Part shown: piece by piece, positions 45,116 to 56,117 of the stretch
Position numbering within the stretch: the first letter of the stretch is position 1
Layout: each line of letters begins with the position of its first letter
Assembly (NCBI GenBank): GCA_009760855.2
Contig: WPIO01000099.1
Span: 1,362,001 to 1,426,000 of the forward strand
DNA length: 64,000 nt
Origin: Cristatella mucedo
Taxonomy: Eukaryota > Bryozoa > Phylactolaemata > Cristatellidae
Direction: 5' to 3'
Notes under the pieces: generated by a model
What the model saw: the letters and a program-made list of their open reading frames with translations, nothing else
Database searches by the model: none
What the model was told of the DNA's origin: nothing
Translations under genes and position numbers: made by a program

Positions 45116-46113
45116 AAGGGCGATTGATGGCACAGCTAAGGCCATCGTCAGATGGAAGCATGGTCGGCGAAAGCAGTCGCTGTGCACCGCCCGAAAGGCT
45201 ACCAGAATGAGAGGTGGCCGTCGGTGCCCAGAAGCTCAGTTGGGTACCGGGGTCCACTCATTTAACGTCGGCATGCATCAATTGTAGCTGCCCATGCAGA
45301 GGCGGTCGGACCGTGGGGAGACGCATTGCGGGAAAGTTCGACAGCAACGGTCGTATAAATAGTACATGCAAATAGACCGGCCAAAAGTTCCAGAATCAGG
45401 AACTGGTAATACCCAGCAAAGATTAAAAATTGGGTAAGCGAAAACATGCTGCAAGTGAGTGTGAAACTGCGGGCTCGGCCCAGCCGCAACGCTGTTATTG
45501 TCGGGCCACATCAACCGACCGAGCTCGACTTAACAGCGAAGGGACCCCGCGAGCGTTGCAGCAACATACTTTCTACCAGAAGGTCGGCCTGAACGCACGC
45601 TATGCCCTCTCTCACTCATTTTTCTCTTTGTGCTCCGGAGCTGCTTACGCGGCTGCTACTGCACAACCAGATCGCTGGCACGCAAGCGAACCCCAGATGG
45701 CCACGTGGGATGGCTGCCAAGTCGAGACGGGTTACGACGCCCCTACTTACAAGTTTCGAGACGTCGAATGTAAATACACGCAGGCGGACGAGCAGCGTCA
45801 CCTAGTTGTCGAGCGGTGGGCTGCGTCGGGTCGGCGGCTCCGCTATAGAAGAAAAGGAGGAGAGCGGCGTTTCCCGTCACAAGCAGGCTGAAAGAATGGA
45901 GCTGCTGGTAACGAGAGTCACGTGACCACAAAGTCGCCTCAGGTCGGCGCCAGCTGCTGTACTGGGCGTGGCACGCTGACCCGCTAGATCCATTCCTTGC
46001 TGGCATTCTTACGAAGTCCACTGCGATCGACTGCAGCAGCCAAGGACAATGAAACACTACGCCGTAATATTGGCATTCCATGTCAAAGCGAAAGAAATCC
46101 TATGCGTAGTGCA
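45116..46113. other. Unassigned GC-richer spacer
   Basis: A 153-codon plus-strand frame at 45430-45891 (starts MGKRKHAASECETAGSAQPQ) is open but shows no recognisable domain, and other frames overlap it. It could be chance in GC-rich DNA. Left as unassigned. Confidence 0.35.
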
Positions 46114-46294
46114 AGTAGATATAGAATAAAGGGTATGTAGCCTAGGGCTCGATCGAATGGCGTAATCAATTAAACAAATCGTTCTCCGATAAACAATCTC
46201 GCTTCCGCTCGATCGTTTCTCATCGTCCGATTTATTTAATGGCTGCCGTCATTCTCGAGACCATGTTCTACATACCCTTCATTTTATATCTACT
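46114..46294. repeat. 181-base unit with imperfect terminal inverted repeats
   Basis: Bases 46114-46140 (AGTAGATATAGAATAAAGGG...) and 46268-46294 are inverted copies matching at 25 of 27 positions. The unit starts AGT and ends ACT. It could be a miniature DNA transposon, or a remnant of the terminus of the adjoining Polinton-like element, whose known relatives often begin AGT. No flanking duplication could be defined. Confidence 0.55.
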
Positions 46295-46385
46295 AAGAGT
46301 TGTTTAGGTTGATATGACTATATAATAGAAAAAAATAGTTGCAACATATTAAATATTTAATTAAATATATTTTCTATCTTTATAT

Positions 46386-48081
46386 ATGTCTCAATACATT
46401 GATAACTTTACGCAATGGGAAGGTGAAACATTTAGCGATCATGCAAAACGTATTAGAGAAGAGGTAAGAAAATGTACAGATCTTCTTCCAAAATATCCTT
46501 TCTCAAAAGACAGTGTAGATGCATTGATTGTAATTCTACGATCACAACATCTATAAAACTAGATAATCATATTGCTAAGAAAACCGTTAAGCTTAAAAGG
46601 GGATGGTCTTTTGATAGAGAACTCTAGAGGTTAATTAAAATACAAAAAACAGGGTGGTTTTTAGGAAAATCTTCTGATGGTAACTTCTTAGATTATGAAT
46701 ATATTGGACAAGATAAGAACGTAATTGATTTTGATGTAATATGTGATAAGATTGAGCAGAACTTAAATTAGTTATTAAAGAATTACTTACGAACAAGAGT
46801 GACTTAAAAATGACCCTTGTTATTTCGCCTATTTTAGTTTCAGAAAGTGGTGCATTTAATTACCAACCATTTGCAGGAGTAAGTAATTCAAAAATAAATA
46901 GAGTTTCAGATATTGATAGAATATCTAGAATGCAATTTGCATCTTTTAAAAAGAAAGTAGAGGAATGGTTAGAAAGAGGTTCTAATTGGATATTAGTTGG
47001 CATTAATGCTATTTATGCAAAGTTTTCTCATTTTCGTCATAAATTCGGTGGCAGTTATTTACCAATGCCAGAAGGATTAGAAAATAATAGATCACAAATT
47101 AATATAAAGAGTGAACCAGGTAATCTTTGTGCTTTATGGTGTTTATTAAGGTTTCTCCACTGGAGAGATAACCATCCAGAGTCTATCGCCGATTTAAAAG
47201 AAATATTACATGAGAAATACTTACAGCATCTAAAGAGAATAGAAGAGTTATTCAACGTTAAGGAAAATTATCCTTCAAACGTATTAAATGTTGTTGACGT
47301 TCCTCATTTAGCAAAATTATTTAACATAACTAAAAATGTTTACTAATATGATAATAAAATTCTAACTCCACTTATAGTAGTTGATGAAGAGAAAGAGAAG
47401 CATTTATATCTACTTTTGTGTAGCACTCCAAATAAAAGCAACTTTCATTATATAATTATTAAAAACTTCAACGGTTTGTGTAGAAGTAGCATAGGATATG
47501 GAATACAGCTTACTTGTAAAATATGCTTGTGTAGATTTTACTCTGAAGATAAAATAGAATCACATGTTGATGCTCGCAAACGTGGAAATGATGGTAAATC
47601 TAGAATAAGAATGCCAAGTGCAGATAGTAAAAAAGGAGATAAATGTTATTTTTAAGATTATGCTAAAACGTAATGGTGTCCTTATGTTGCTTATGCAGAC
47701 TTTGAATGTTTACTTACAGGCGTTAGAAAAACAGATAAAGAAGATCCTACTACTCAACAAGGTACTTTTCAAAAGCATACTCCTTATTCATCTGCCTATA
47801 CAATTATTGATTATGAAGGAAAACCAAGAATATTTAAATTATTCAATGGTTCATATAATGTTAAAGATATATTAAAAAGTTTGTTAGAAGACGTTGAAAA
47901 AATAAAAAATTAAATGAAACCTGTTCTTGATAAATACAATACATTTGATTATAGTAATTTTAAGGAAGAAGACAAAGAAAATATTGAGAATGCAACGGTT
48001 TGTCATATTTACAATTTAGATTTTAATGAAGATAGAGCTTTAGATCATTGTAATTTTAACAGAAAGTCACTTAACAGGTAA
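46386..48081 (+). pseudogene. Protein-primed DNA polymerase B, N-terminal and exonuclease part
   Basis: Possible start at ATG 46386 (MSQYIDNFTQWEGETFSDHA), then a frame change, and the main frame from 46810. It shows the N-terminal domain of the large polymerases of Polinton-type elements, a cysteine pair CKICLCRF near 47518-47541 in a zinc-binding region, and the exonuclease I motif YADFE at 47692-47706 with both acidic residues kept. Stops in the main frame are TAA at 47344, 47653, 47671 and 47911. The family replicates linear genomes from a terminal protein. The reading ends at 48081, where a LINE-B starts inside the next zinc-binding motif. Confidence 0.8.
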
Positions 48082-49166
48082 GTATTGACTAAGGCCCATG
48101 GAATAGGATATCAGTTTTATGCTGACGATATTCAGCTGTTTTGTCATTTAAACCGTCGGAATCTGCTGTAGCAACTGAGAGACTGAATGCTTGCCTTGCC
48201 GACATTTGATCCTGGATGTCGTAAAACCTCTAGAAACTAAATGACGAGAAAATCGAACTGCTGCTCAGAGGACACCCTAAGCGTGTGGAAGGATTAACTG
48301 GCTCTGGTCATCTAATAGGTGATGCTATCGTGCGACCGTCACCATGTGCCTGAAGTTTAGGTGTCGTTTTCGACAGCTGCCTCAATTTAAAAGCTTCATT
48401 CAGAAGACTGCTTCTACAGCTAGCCATCACGTCTGATCCTTATCCAAGATTAGGAGCTTTGTTCTACAGCTGCTTGCAAAAATATTAACTAGCTCCTAAC
48501 TTCTGTCTCGGTTTGATTATTGTAATTCCCTTTTGGCTGGGCTACCAAAGAAAGCAACTAGGCCACTGCAGTTGACTACGAATATGGCTGCGAAGCTAGT
48601 TTTAAAGTCCCGGAGTTTTGATCACGTGTCTCCTTTGCTAAAAGAGCCAGGATGGATGCCGGTTGAGCAACGGATACAGCAAAGTTCTTAAGCTGACCTA
48701 CAAGGCCCGCCATGGCTTGGCTCCTTCGTACCTAGCTGAACTGCTGCACCAGTTTAGCCTGTTCGCGCCCTCAGGTCCTGTGTGGACAATAAATTAGCTG
48801 TTCCATTCCTCTGCTTAAAGACCGTTGCCGACAGCAGATTTAGCTCTGCAGGTACTAGACTGTGGAACTCGCTTCCATATTTCTTAGGCAACGACAACTA
48901 CTCTCCTGCTGTAAACTTTGCCTCATCCTTTTCAGCGGTCCTGAGTTGCTACTTCCATGCTACTCACTACCTTAACTGCTCTCCTGACTCTGCTACGCAT
49001 TCCACTTTCTCTTTGTTGCTTGAGACAAAATCTGTTGCTTCGGAACGGGTACCGAAAGCTGCTTTGGTGTGAGTGCACTATAAGAAACTCTCCTGCGTAA
49101 CAATCACATAGTCTTTATGACTTTGTGGAGTTACAAACGGGGATGCCCCTACATTAAATTGTGAAG
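48082..49166 (+). mobile_element. LINE-B copy 6 inserted in the polymerase gene
   Basis: Plus-strand copy starting at the RT catalytic region (GIGYQFYADDIQLF, so the YADD motif is present) and running through the C-terminal block (frame at 48782-49072: NKLAVPFLCLKTVADSRFSS) to the 3' end near 49160 (atgactttgtggagttacaa). It is the LINE-B copy with the most RT in the window, though broken by frameshifts. The polymerase reading resumes at 49167. Confidence 0.85.
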
Positions 49167-51345
49167 CCGCACACAATGAGTGCTCTCTACAATTAAGAAT
49201 TTATCCAAAAATACTTAAAAATTACCTGTTTATATTAACAATTTAAGAGAATATGATTCTTACATGATTGTTTATTAATTTCTTATTGTGATTTAGATGA
49301 GAAGAGAGTAATTGGTAATAATGTAAGAGGTTCTGAAATACTAATTTTGGAAATTTAAGTTTTAGAGATTTTGCAAAACTACAAAAAGTTTGGATGAACT
49401 TCGTTTAATTTTTTGGAAAGCAATTGGTCAATTTTAATACAGTAACATATCATTTTCTCATTGCATGTGATGCACACATTGTACTATTAACGAAGAAAAG
49501 AAAATATCCCCATGAGTACATTGATTCTTTAGCAAGAATTGATGAAACAAATAAACCATCAATTAAAAATATTTGTTCAAGTCTTAGTGGAGATATTACA
49601 CCCGAAGATTATGAACATGCAAATAAAGTTTGGAATGCTTTTAACACAACAAATTTAAAAGATTATCATGATTTATATTTACCAGTTGATGTATTACCTG
49701 TAGCAGATTTTTTAAGATTTCGTAATCTGATAATAGTTAATTATAAAATTGATGCTACCAAATTTAAAAACAATACCTCAGTTGACTTGGACAACATGTT
49801 TGAAACTTACTTGTATTGTTCTTGAAATATAAAATCCAAATGAGTACTTATTCTTTAAAATGAAATTAGGGAAGGAATGAAACAAGTCTTTAAACGTGAT
49901 GCCAAAGCAAATAATCCACGATGTGGTGATTTTCATGAACAAAATTGACTTCTTATCTTTCATATGGTGATGCAGCTAATCTTTATGGTTTGGCCATGAA
50001 ACAGCCCTTGCCTACTTGTGGATTTAAGTTTTTCTAAAAACAGAGAGGTAATATTTGGAATGCAAAAAAGATGATATAATAAAAAAATGAAATCTAATTC
50101 TAAGAAAGGTTATATATTTGAAGTTGATATGCACTGTCTTAAAGAGAAGCTTGATTTATTCTCAGATTATACTATCTTTCCAGAAGCAAAGAAAATAACC
50201 GAAGAAAAATATTCACCTTATCAAAGTTCTTTCCAAAGGGTAGACGACTCTGCACAAAAATTAATATTAATAATAGATTTAAAACAAAAAGAAAAATATT
50301 TATTGAATTATCTTGATTTGAAGTCTTGTGCAGAATTAGGCTATAAAGTAACTTACATACATATATTGTTTATATAGAGATTGACCAAAACATTGGCTTT
50401 CATCTTACATGTTACTTATACAATGCTTAGAGATAAAGCAACAATGTTTTTTTGAATTGTTCAAGCTAAATAATTCTTTCTTCGGTAACACAATAAAAAA
50501 CCTTCGTGGCAGAAGAAATATAGAATTATGCAATGAAATCTCAGAAAAAAAGATTAAACAATAATGGCCAGAAGATACAAGCGTCCTCGTTTTATAGATA
50601 GCCAGATATTGTCAGATTATACTGTTTGCATAGAGAGAGTAATAAGGTAAGTGTCATACTTAAAACACTAGTATGAGCAGGATTTTGTATACTTGATTTA
50701 TCTAAAATTTTATTGCAAGAGTTTAACTTCTTAACCATAGAATACAGATAGGATTTAAATTTAAATTTATTGTATACAGTTAGTAATTCTTTGGTTATGG
50801 AAGCATTTACTAAAGATTTTAGTACAGATCTTATTGAATATCCTCCCATGTTGGATCTGAATACTTTTTCTGTAGACTATCCCATCTGGGCAAACGAAAC
50901 GGCAATAATTATTTAAATAAAGTAATACGAAAGTAGTTGGTAATTCAACGATGAGATAACTGATTTAGTTCAATCGGTAATAGAAAACGAATGCTTTTTC
51001 TTATGACCTAAGTTATATTCTTTAACTATTTACAATAAGGTATGTGCTTGTGAAATGAGTGATGTACCTTTTAAAGAAAGAAAGCCAATTGGTAAATAAA
51101 AAAGCAAAGGAGCGTAAAAATGTGTTTTTGAAAAGCAATTAAAACATGGAAACTTTAAATAATTTATAATAATTAATAACTAATAAATAATATGATTAGC
51201 AGAAAATTTCGAACGAGCAAAAGCGAGAAGTAAGAAACATAAATATATACTGTTAAACAAAATAAAATAGGACTATCTAATTTTGAATCAAAACGATACT
51301 AGTTATACTGTGGAATTCACTGACTAGATTATGGGTACAACGCAC
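49167..51345 (+). pseudogene. Protein-primed DNA polymerase B, polymerase domain part
   Basis: Resumes with EAAHNECSLQLR. The open piece 49424-49825 holds RKYPHEYIDSLARIDE and LKDYHDLYLPVDVLPVADF, characteristic of this polymerase group. Motif A is kept in another frame, with its Asp at 49969-49971 before the NLYG phrase. The next segment 50087-50377 shows GYIFEVDMHCLKEKLDLFSD. Motif C, at 50773-50790, reads YTVSNS: both catalytic Asp positions are substituted. A conserved-looking C-terminal end (SNFESKRY) reads at about 51270-51345. Many stops and frame changes are present. The gene is therefore dead by several independent changes. Confidence 0.8.
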
Positions 51346-51459
51346 TAAAAAAAGAGCAGTGGAGACTGTATTGAATGTAATAAAAATATCAATAGTGATG
51401 CGTAAACGAAAACAAGAAGATTTTGCAAGACCAAAAAATATGAAAAATTAAAGTTAATA

Positions 51460-52604
51460 ATAATAATGCACTTGATAAAGCACCCTCAGAGAACTTAATC
51501 TCTCTCTAGGCGCCTTACGTTCGCTGCAAAGGGAAATTCAATTAAATAGTGAGTAATATCATGCTTGATGAAAAAACAAAATGAATAACACGGCCAAGGG
51601 TGAAATGCGTAGGGTCAGCATGCAGATGTGGTTAGTGGCAGCATGCACAGTGTCAGAACGCACGGGCACATGAAGGACGAATCACAGGGACCCACTAAAT
51701 GTTGTCCTAAATAGGTGTTTATAAGTTCTTTTTAAATGTGGTCAGGACAGGGGATGTTCTAACGCAAGTCGGGAGGGAGTTCCAGGCTTTGGGTTCTTAC
51801 GAACTAAATGCACGGCCTCCAAAGGATTTAAGGTTTGGACGAGGTATTGGTAGACTGTTGGATTCCGAAAAGCGGGTGGTACGATGCTTGGCCTGATGGG
51901 GTAGTTTATCAGAGAGATAGGCTGGAGCCAAAGAATGAAGTGACCTAAAAGTGAGCGACAAAACCTTGAAGTCAATCCGTTGCCTCACTGGTAGCCAGTG
52001 CAGGTCGGCGAGAAGTGGAGTAATGTGGTAACTGCGACGCTCACGACAGACAAGCCTAGCTGCAGAGTTTTACACCAGCTGCAATCGCCTGATTGCACAT
52101 GCTGGTATCCCAGTAAGCAGTGACATGCATACTCGAGACGGGATATCACGAATGCGTTGACCAACTTGGACGTGCTATCCTTATCCAAACAAGCCCAAAT
52201 TTTAGCAATGTTATGAAGCTGAAAATAGGCAGACTTGACTGTGGAGCTGATATGGTTGTCTAACGAGAGGTTGCTTTGGAATAGGACACCTAGATTTCGA
52301 GCTAATTAAACTGGAGATATGCTGGCAGAGCCAATTGTGAGCGTCAGCCTTTCCAATTTGTGAATCACACTGGGTTTGCCCTTAACTGGTAAGTTAGTTT
52401 TCTCATCGTTTAGTTTTAGAAAATTTGCTGCCATCCATGTGAGGATGTCAAGGATGTCATCAATGCATGCAGCGAGTGAGTTGAGAGAATTTGAGGTGCT
52501 CGAAGGCTGGGATGGATTAAATCAAAGGTACAACTAAGTGTCATCCGCTCAGAAGTGAAAGCCTAGATTATGCTTGGCAATCACATCAGCGAGAGGGAGA
52601 AGTT
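51460..52604 (-). mobile_element. LINE-A copy inserted in the Polinton-like element
   Basis: Minus-strand copy with (AAT)n tail at 51460, the end gcacttgataaagcaccctc, a 3' UTR, the C-terminal block and the preceding RT segment back to the region after YADD (ggatggattaaatcaaaggt). It is broken by several substitutions. A 12-base repeat (ggatgtcaaggatgtcatc) at about 52444 is a local duplication. AT-rich element DNA resumes at 52605. Confidence 0.85.
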
Positions 52605-54400
52605 CAAATTGAACACGATTAAGCAGAGATAACTAAATAAATGCATCGATTAAAAATGGAGATGTAATATGAGAAAATAGGGAAGAGATAATATTAGAAG
52701 CAGCAGAAATAGTTTTATTTAAACATTTTAAAAATGTACTATGATAGAAATTGAACTTGAGATCTCAATATAAACATAAGTTGTAATCAAGGACGACACT
52801 TGTGAAACACATTATGACACTGATGAAGAAAGTGAATACAAAACTGACACTGAGAATGATCATGATTGCAATTCAGATGATGATACAGATGAGAAGACTG
52901 AAACTGAAACTGAAACAGAAGGTGATGACATCGAAGGTTACGAACGGGCAAGCTTTGAAGAAGAAGTAGAATATCCTCATACAAATGGAAAAGGTGAATT
53001 ATAAAAATAATTATTTATAAAGAAATGGATGTTTCAAGAATTATTAGGTGTGAGCAATCTAAAGATGTGGCACTAAAATTTTGTTGTCTCATTCGCAAAG
53101 TTGTTCAAAAATTGCTTTAGCAGTCAGTAAATAAATGTATTCCTGATCTTCTAGATAGTTCGTTTACTAGTGCTCTCGTAGAAACCTGTGAGACATGTGA
53201 TAAATTTATGGAATGGCGAGGCAAGTCTAATGCAATGTTATCTGAAGTAGACAAGAAATCATAGTTTGCAAGAACAAACCCCAGAGTTAACATTATTACC
53301 TCAAAGTAATTTTGTTTAATTTTTAAGGAAAATACAGGTGAATGAAAACAACCCAAGATATCTCTGAACCTAATCTTGTGACATCCGCTACTCTACTAAA
53401 ATCACATTTAGACTATATTTTTAAATCTAGAATTACTGCATATGATGCACAAAAAGCTTAGATCTGATATTTCAATAATGACAGATGATTTATTAAATAA
53501 ATTCTACCTAGGTGAATGAGACGCAGACGCACAAAAAGTAATTAGTTCTGGTATTACAGAAGTCACATGTGATAAAGGGTCTGCTGTTAGAACAAATGTT
53601 GATAACCTTCTAGATACTCCTGGTGAAATTTCTGGTTATACTGCGTGGGTCGACCTGCAGCTCCAAGTATTTTTCTAGAAATCTCTGGTGTATCAGGAAT
53701 GAAACCAAATATCTGTGGTATTGTTAAAGACGAGTGTAATGCAATCCTGCCTAACGTATCTGACGGAGCAAGTGCTTGACAAAAAGCAAAACTAGGCTCT
53801 TGCTGGAACGACAGTAACTTCTTTAACAGAATCAAACGTCTATTACTGATTCCCATGCTTCAACCACTGGGCAATACAAATAAAACAATAATATAGAAAT
53901 AGTTTCAATAGAAACAAGATGTAATGACTGTCTTAGTGAGGTTCAAGGTCAACAATACTCAAATCTCAAGATTTGTTCGTTTCCAATGGGATGCATTGAA
54001 GACATCAAGAGTTCATTATTAGAACCTTTGAGAGTAGTTCTAGAATACAAAGCTTTAAGAATTCATCAATGTGATCCAGAGATTTCACGTATCTTTGCAA
54101 CAGTTCGCGATGGTTCTGTTTTGTCCGAGTTACTCAAAACTTAAAAATAGATAAAAGAAAGAATTTAAAGTCGGGAGCTTACTATTGAAATTGATTCAAC
54201 CAAACAAACTAAAAAGGCATTGGACCCAGAGTTAATTTCCAATTTACTTTTAGAATTGATACAGGAATGTATAACTTGTAAGTTTAATAAATTTAAGAGA
54301 ACGCAACCAAATTAAGCTGTGAGAATGTAACTCCTGTTAGCAATCCGATTTCAATAATATTTTGATAACTTGGTGTTATGAAACCTCGCGGATAACTTAA
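52605..54400 (+). pseudogene. Unrecognised coding remains of the Polinton-like element
   Basis: Plus-strand frames with many stops. Readable pieces: an acidic, Asp/Glu/Thr-rich stretch near 52790-52990, SALVETCETCDKFMEWRGKS near 53170-53230, GITEVTCDKGSAVRTNVDNL near 53550-53610, and NDCLSEVQGQQYSNLKICSF followed by IRSIF-type text near 53920-54140 (EYKALRIHQCDPEISRIFAT). The CxxC pairs and Lys/Asn-rich composition fit a former protein gene. I do not recognise the family. A minus-strand frame at 53587-53856 overlaps it and is probably a shadow. Confidence 0.4.
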
Positions 54401-54434
54401 AACTGAATAGCTAACATTAAAGCGTACAACTTTT

Positions 54435-56105
54435 TTATTCTAGGTGTATTTTAAACAGGTTTGTTATAGAATTACCCAGTAATAGCATTTTAGTATTTTC
54501 TATAGCATAGCAATTAATAAGAACTAAATTACAAGGAATGCAGCTTATATAATACAATTTAGGATAGTAGTTTTCAAATATTACTTCTTTATCATCCTTC
54601 ATAAGAATTGTAAATGCATCTGTTACTACTTGGTAAGCCATCCTATTTCCATTATCATCTTTTATTTGAAAGTATGCTGTAGCATTCTTTTTATTTTGAA
54701 CGCTGTAAGTAGTTGTACTATTTTCATTTCCAGCAGTAGCTTTATTTATATCAGTTACTTTTGACGTTATCTCTGAGTAAATAGGTGAATTTATTTCAGT
54801 ATCAGCTAACATAGCTAAACAATATACAGAAGTAAAATATCGAATACGATCATCTCTATAGTAAAGATTAGATACACTATGAACACTTAAATTGCCTTTT
54901 AAGTTGAATGGCTTTCAAAAAAGAAAATAAAGAGGTAAATTAATTGTTTTAAATGTTAGAGAGACCTATTTTTTTGAAGGTAAACAATCAGAAAAATCCC
55001 CTGTGGTAGTCAAACGACGTACTTTAATATTTTCTCTGATCAATTCTTGGTTTCGTGTTCCAACATTTCTATCAAGCTATTTTGTATTTGCTATACCACT
55101 AATTTTGATCAGATCTGATGTAATATTATAGTTTTTTAAGTTAGCAGATACATTACGTGTAAACATCTGGTTATGATCATTTTTAGGATAACTATTATCA
55201 GAAAAAGTATGCCGGATTCTAATGAATCTACCGTGTTTTCAAGATTTATTATTCTGACTGATTAAGATCTAGCGTTCCTTGCATATCTAATGACGTTCCA
55301 GTCAAAATTTATTTTATTGCTACATATACACTAATACTTATTTGCTTGTCAAATAGATCTGATCCTCATATGAAAAATGTACCAGGCATTGGTTTTTTTA
55401 TTTGCATCTAGTGTATAACCGCCAAATGACTGACCCTGTAATCCTACTAACGTAGATGGTAAAGGTATAAGTAGTTTTGTTCCAATACCTGGAATTACAT
55501 ATGTTGCTCCAACTATAGATATTCCTATAGGAACAAAAAAAAGCCTAAACTAATAATCCATCTTCCACTATGGGTATTTCTATATGTGACTGTGGTATTT
55601 GAACTATCCATCATTCTAGTAAATGTTAAATTGGCAACATTTCCGTCAGGTACTTTATTTAGATAGTCTAGATTAACCAGGCCATTGGGATTAACAGGAT
55701 CATTCAGAATGTAAATATTATTTTTTCTGCCATATTTAAAAAATCGTTGATAGTACCTCCGCTTAATTTAACAGCACTATCTAAGTAAGCTTTATTTAGA
55801 ACGACATTTTCTGAGTAGGGCGGATTACTAATATTGATTAAACCATTTGCAGTTAAAGTTAAGACAATTTATTCGCCAAACAATTGGTAACTTAGTTTCA
55901 GCATAATCTATTGTTGCTGCACCATTAGAATTAACAGGATTAGTGAGATTCATCAAACAAAAGTTGTTTGTATCTACATCTCCATCCGCTGATGTTCTTC
56001 TTGAAAGTTTAGTAAGAAAATTTGTACCTATGTACTTTTGGTTTACTGTATCTCCTGGACCAACCGGATCACCAAGATTCTTTATTATTTTTTAATTCAT
56101 ATTCA
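54435..56105 (-). pseudogene. Fibre-like virion protein, C-terminal part
   Basis: Minus-strand reading from 56105 leftwards contains phage-fibre-type repeats of the form N-L-x-P...DAV-x-Y: GDPVGPGDTVNQKYIGTNFL (56023-56080), NLTNPVNSNGAATIDYAETK (about 55890-55950), NISNPPYSENVVLNKAYLDS (about 55770-55845) and LNDPVNPNGLVNLDYLNKV (about 55651-55715). A Gly-rich segment follows (near 55440-55530), then an open 125-codon frame 54812-54435 (MLADTEINSPIYSEITSKVT and onward). Frameshifts occur near 55735 and 55545 and elsewhere. Such repeats form trimeric attachment fibres in phages and adenovirus-like viruses. This could be one long gene or two; which is not clear. Confidence 0.6.
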
Positions 56106-56117
56106 GTGAACAAGCAG

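Noticed and set aside
45430-45891. 153-codon open frame as a host gene
   Set aside because: No domain, GC-rich DNA where long frames occur by chance, and overlapping frames on both strands.
46386-51345. A mitochondrial linear-plasmid polymerase
   Set aside because: Protein-primed polymerases also occur in such plasmids, but the fibre-like and HNH genes and the chromosomal setting with LINE insertions favour a Polinton-like element.
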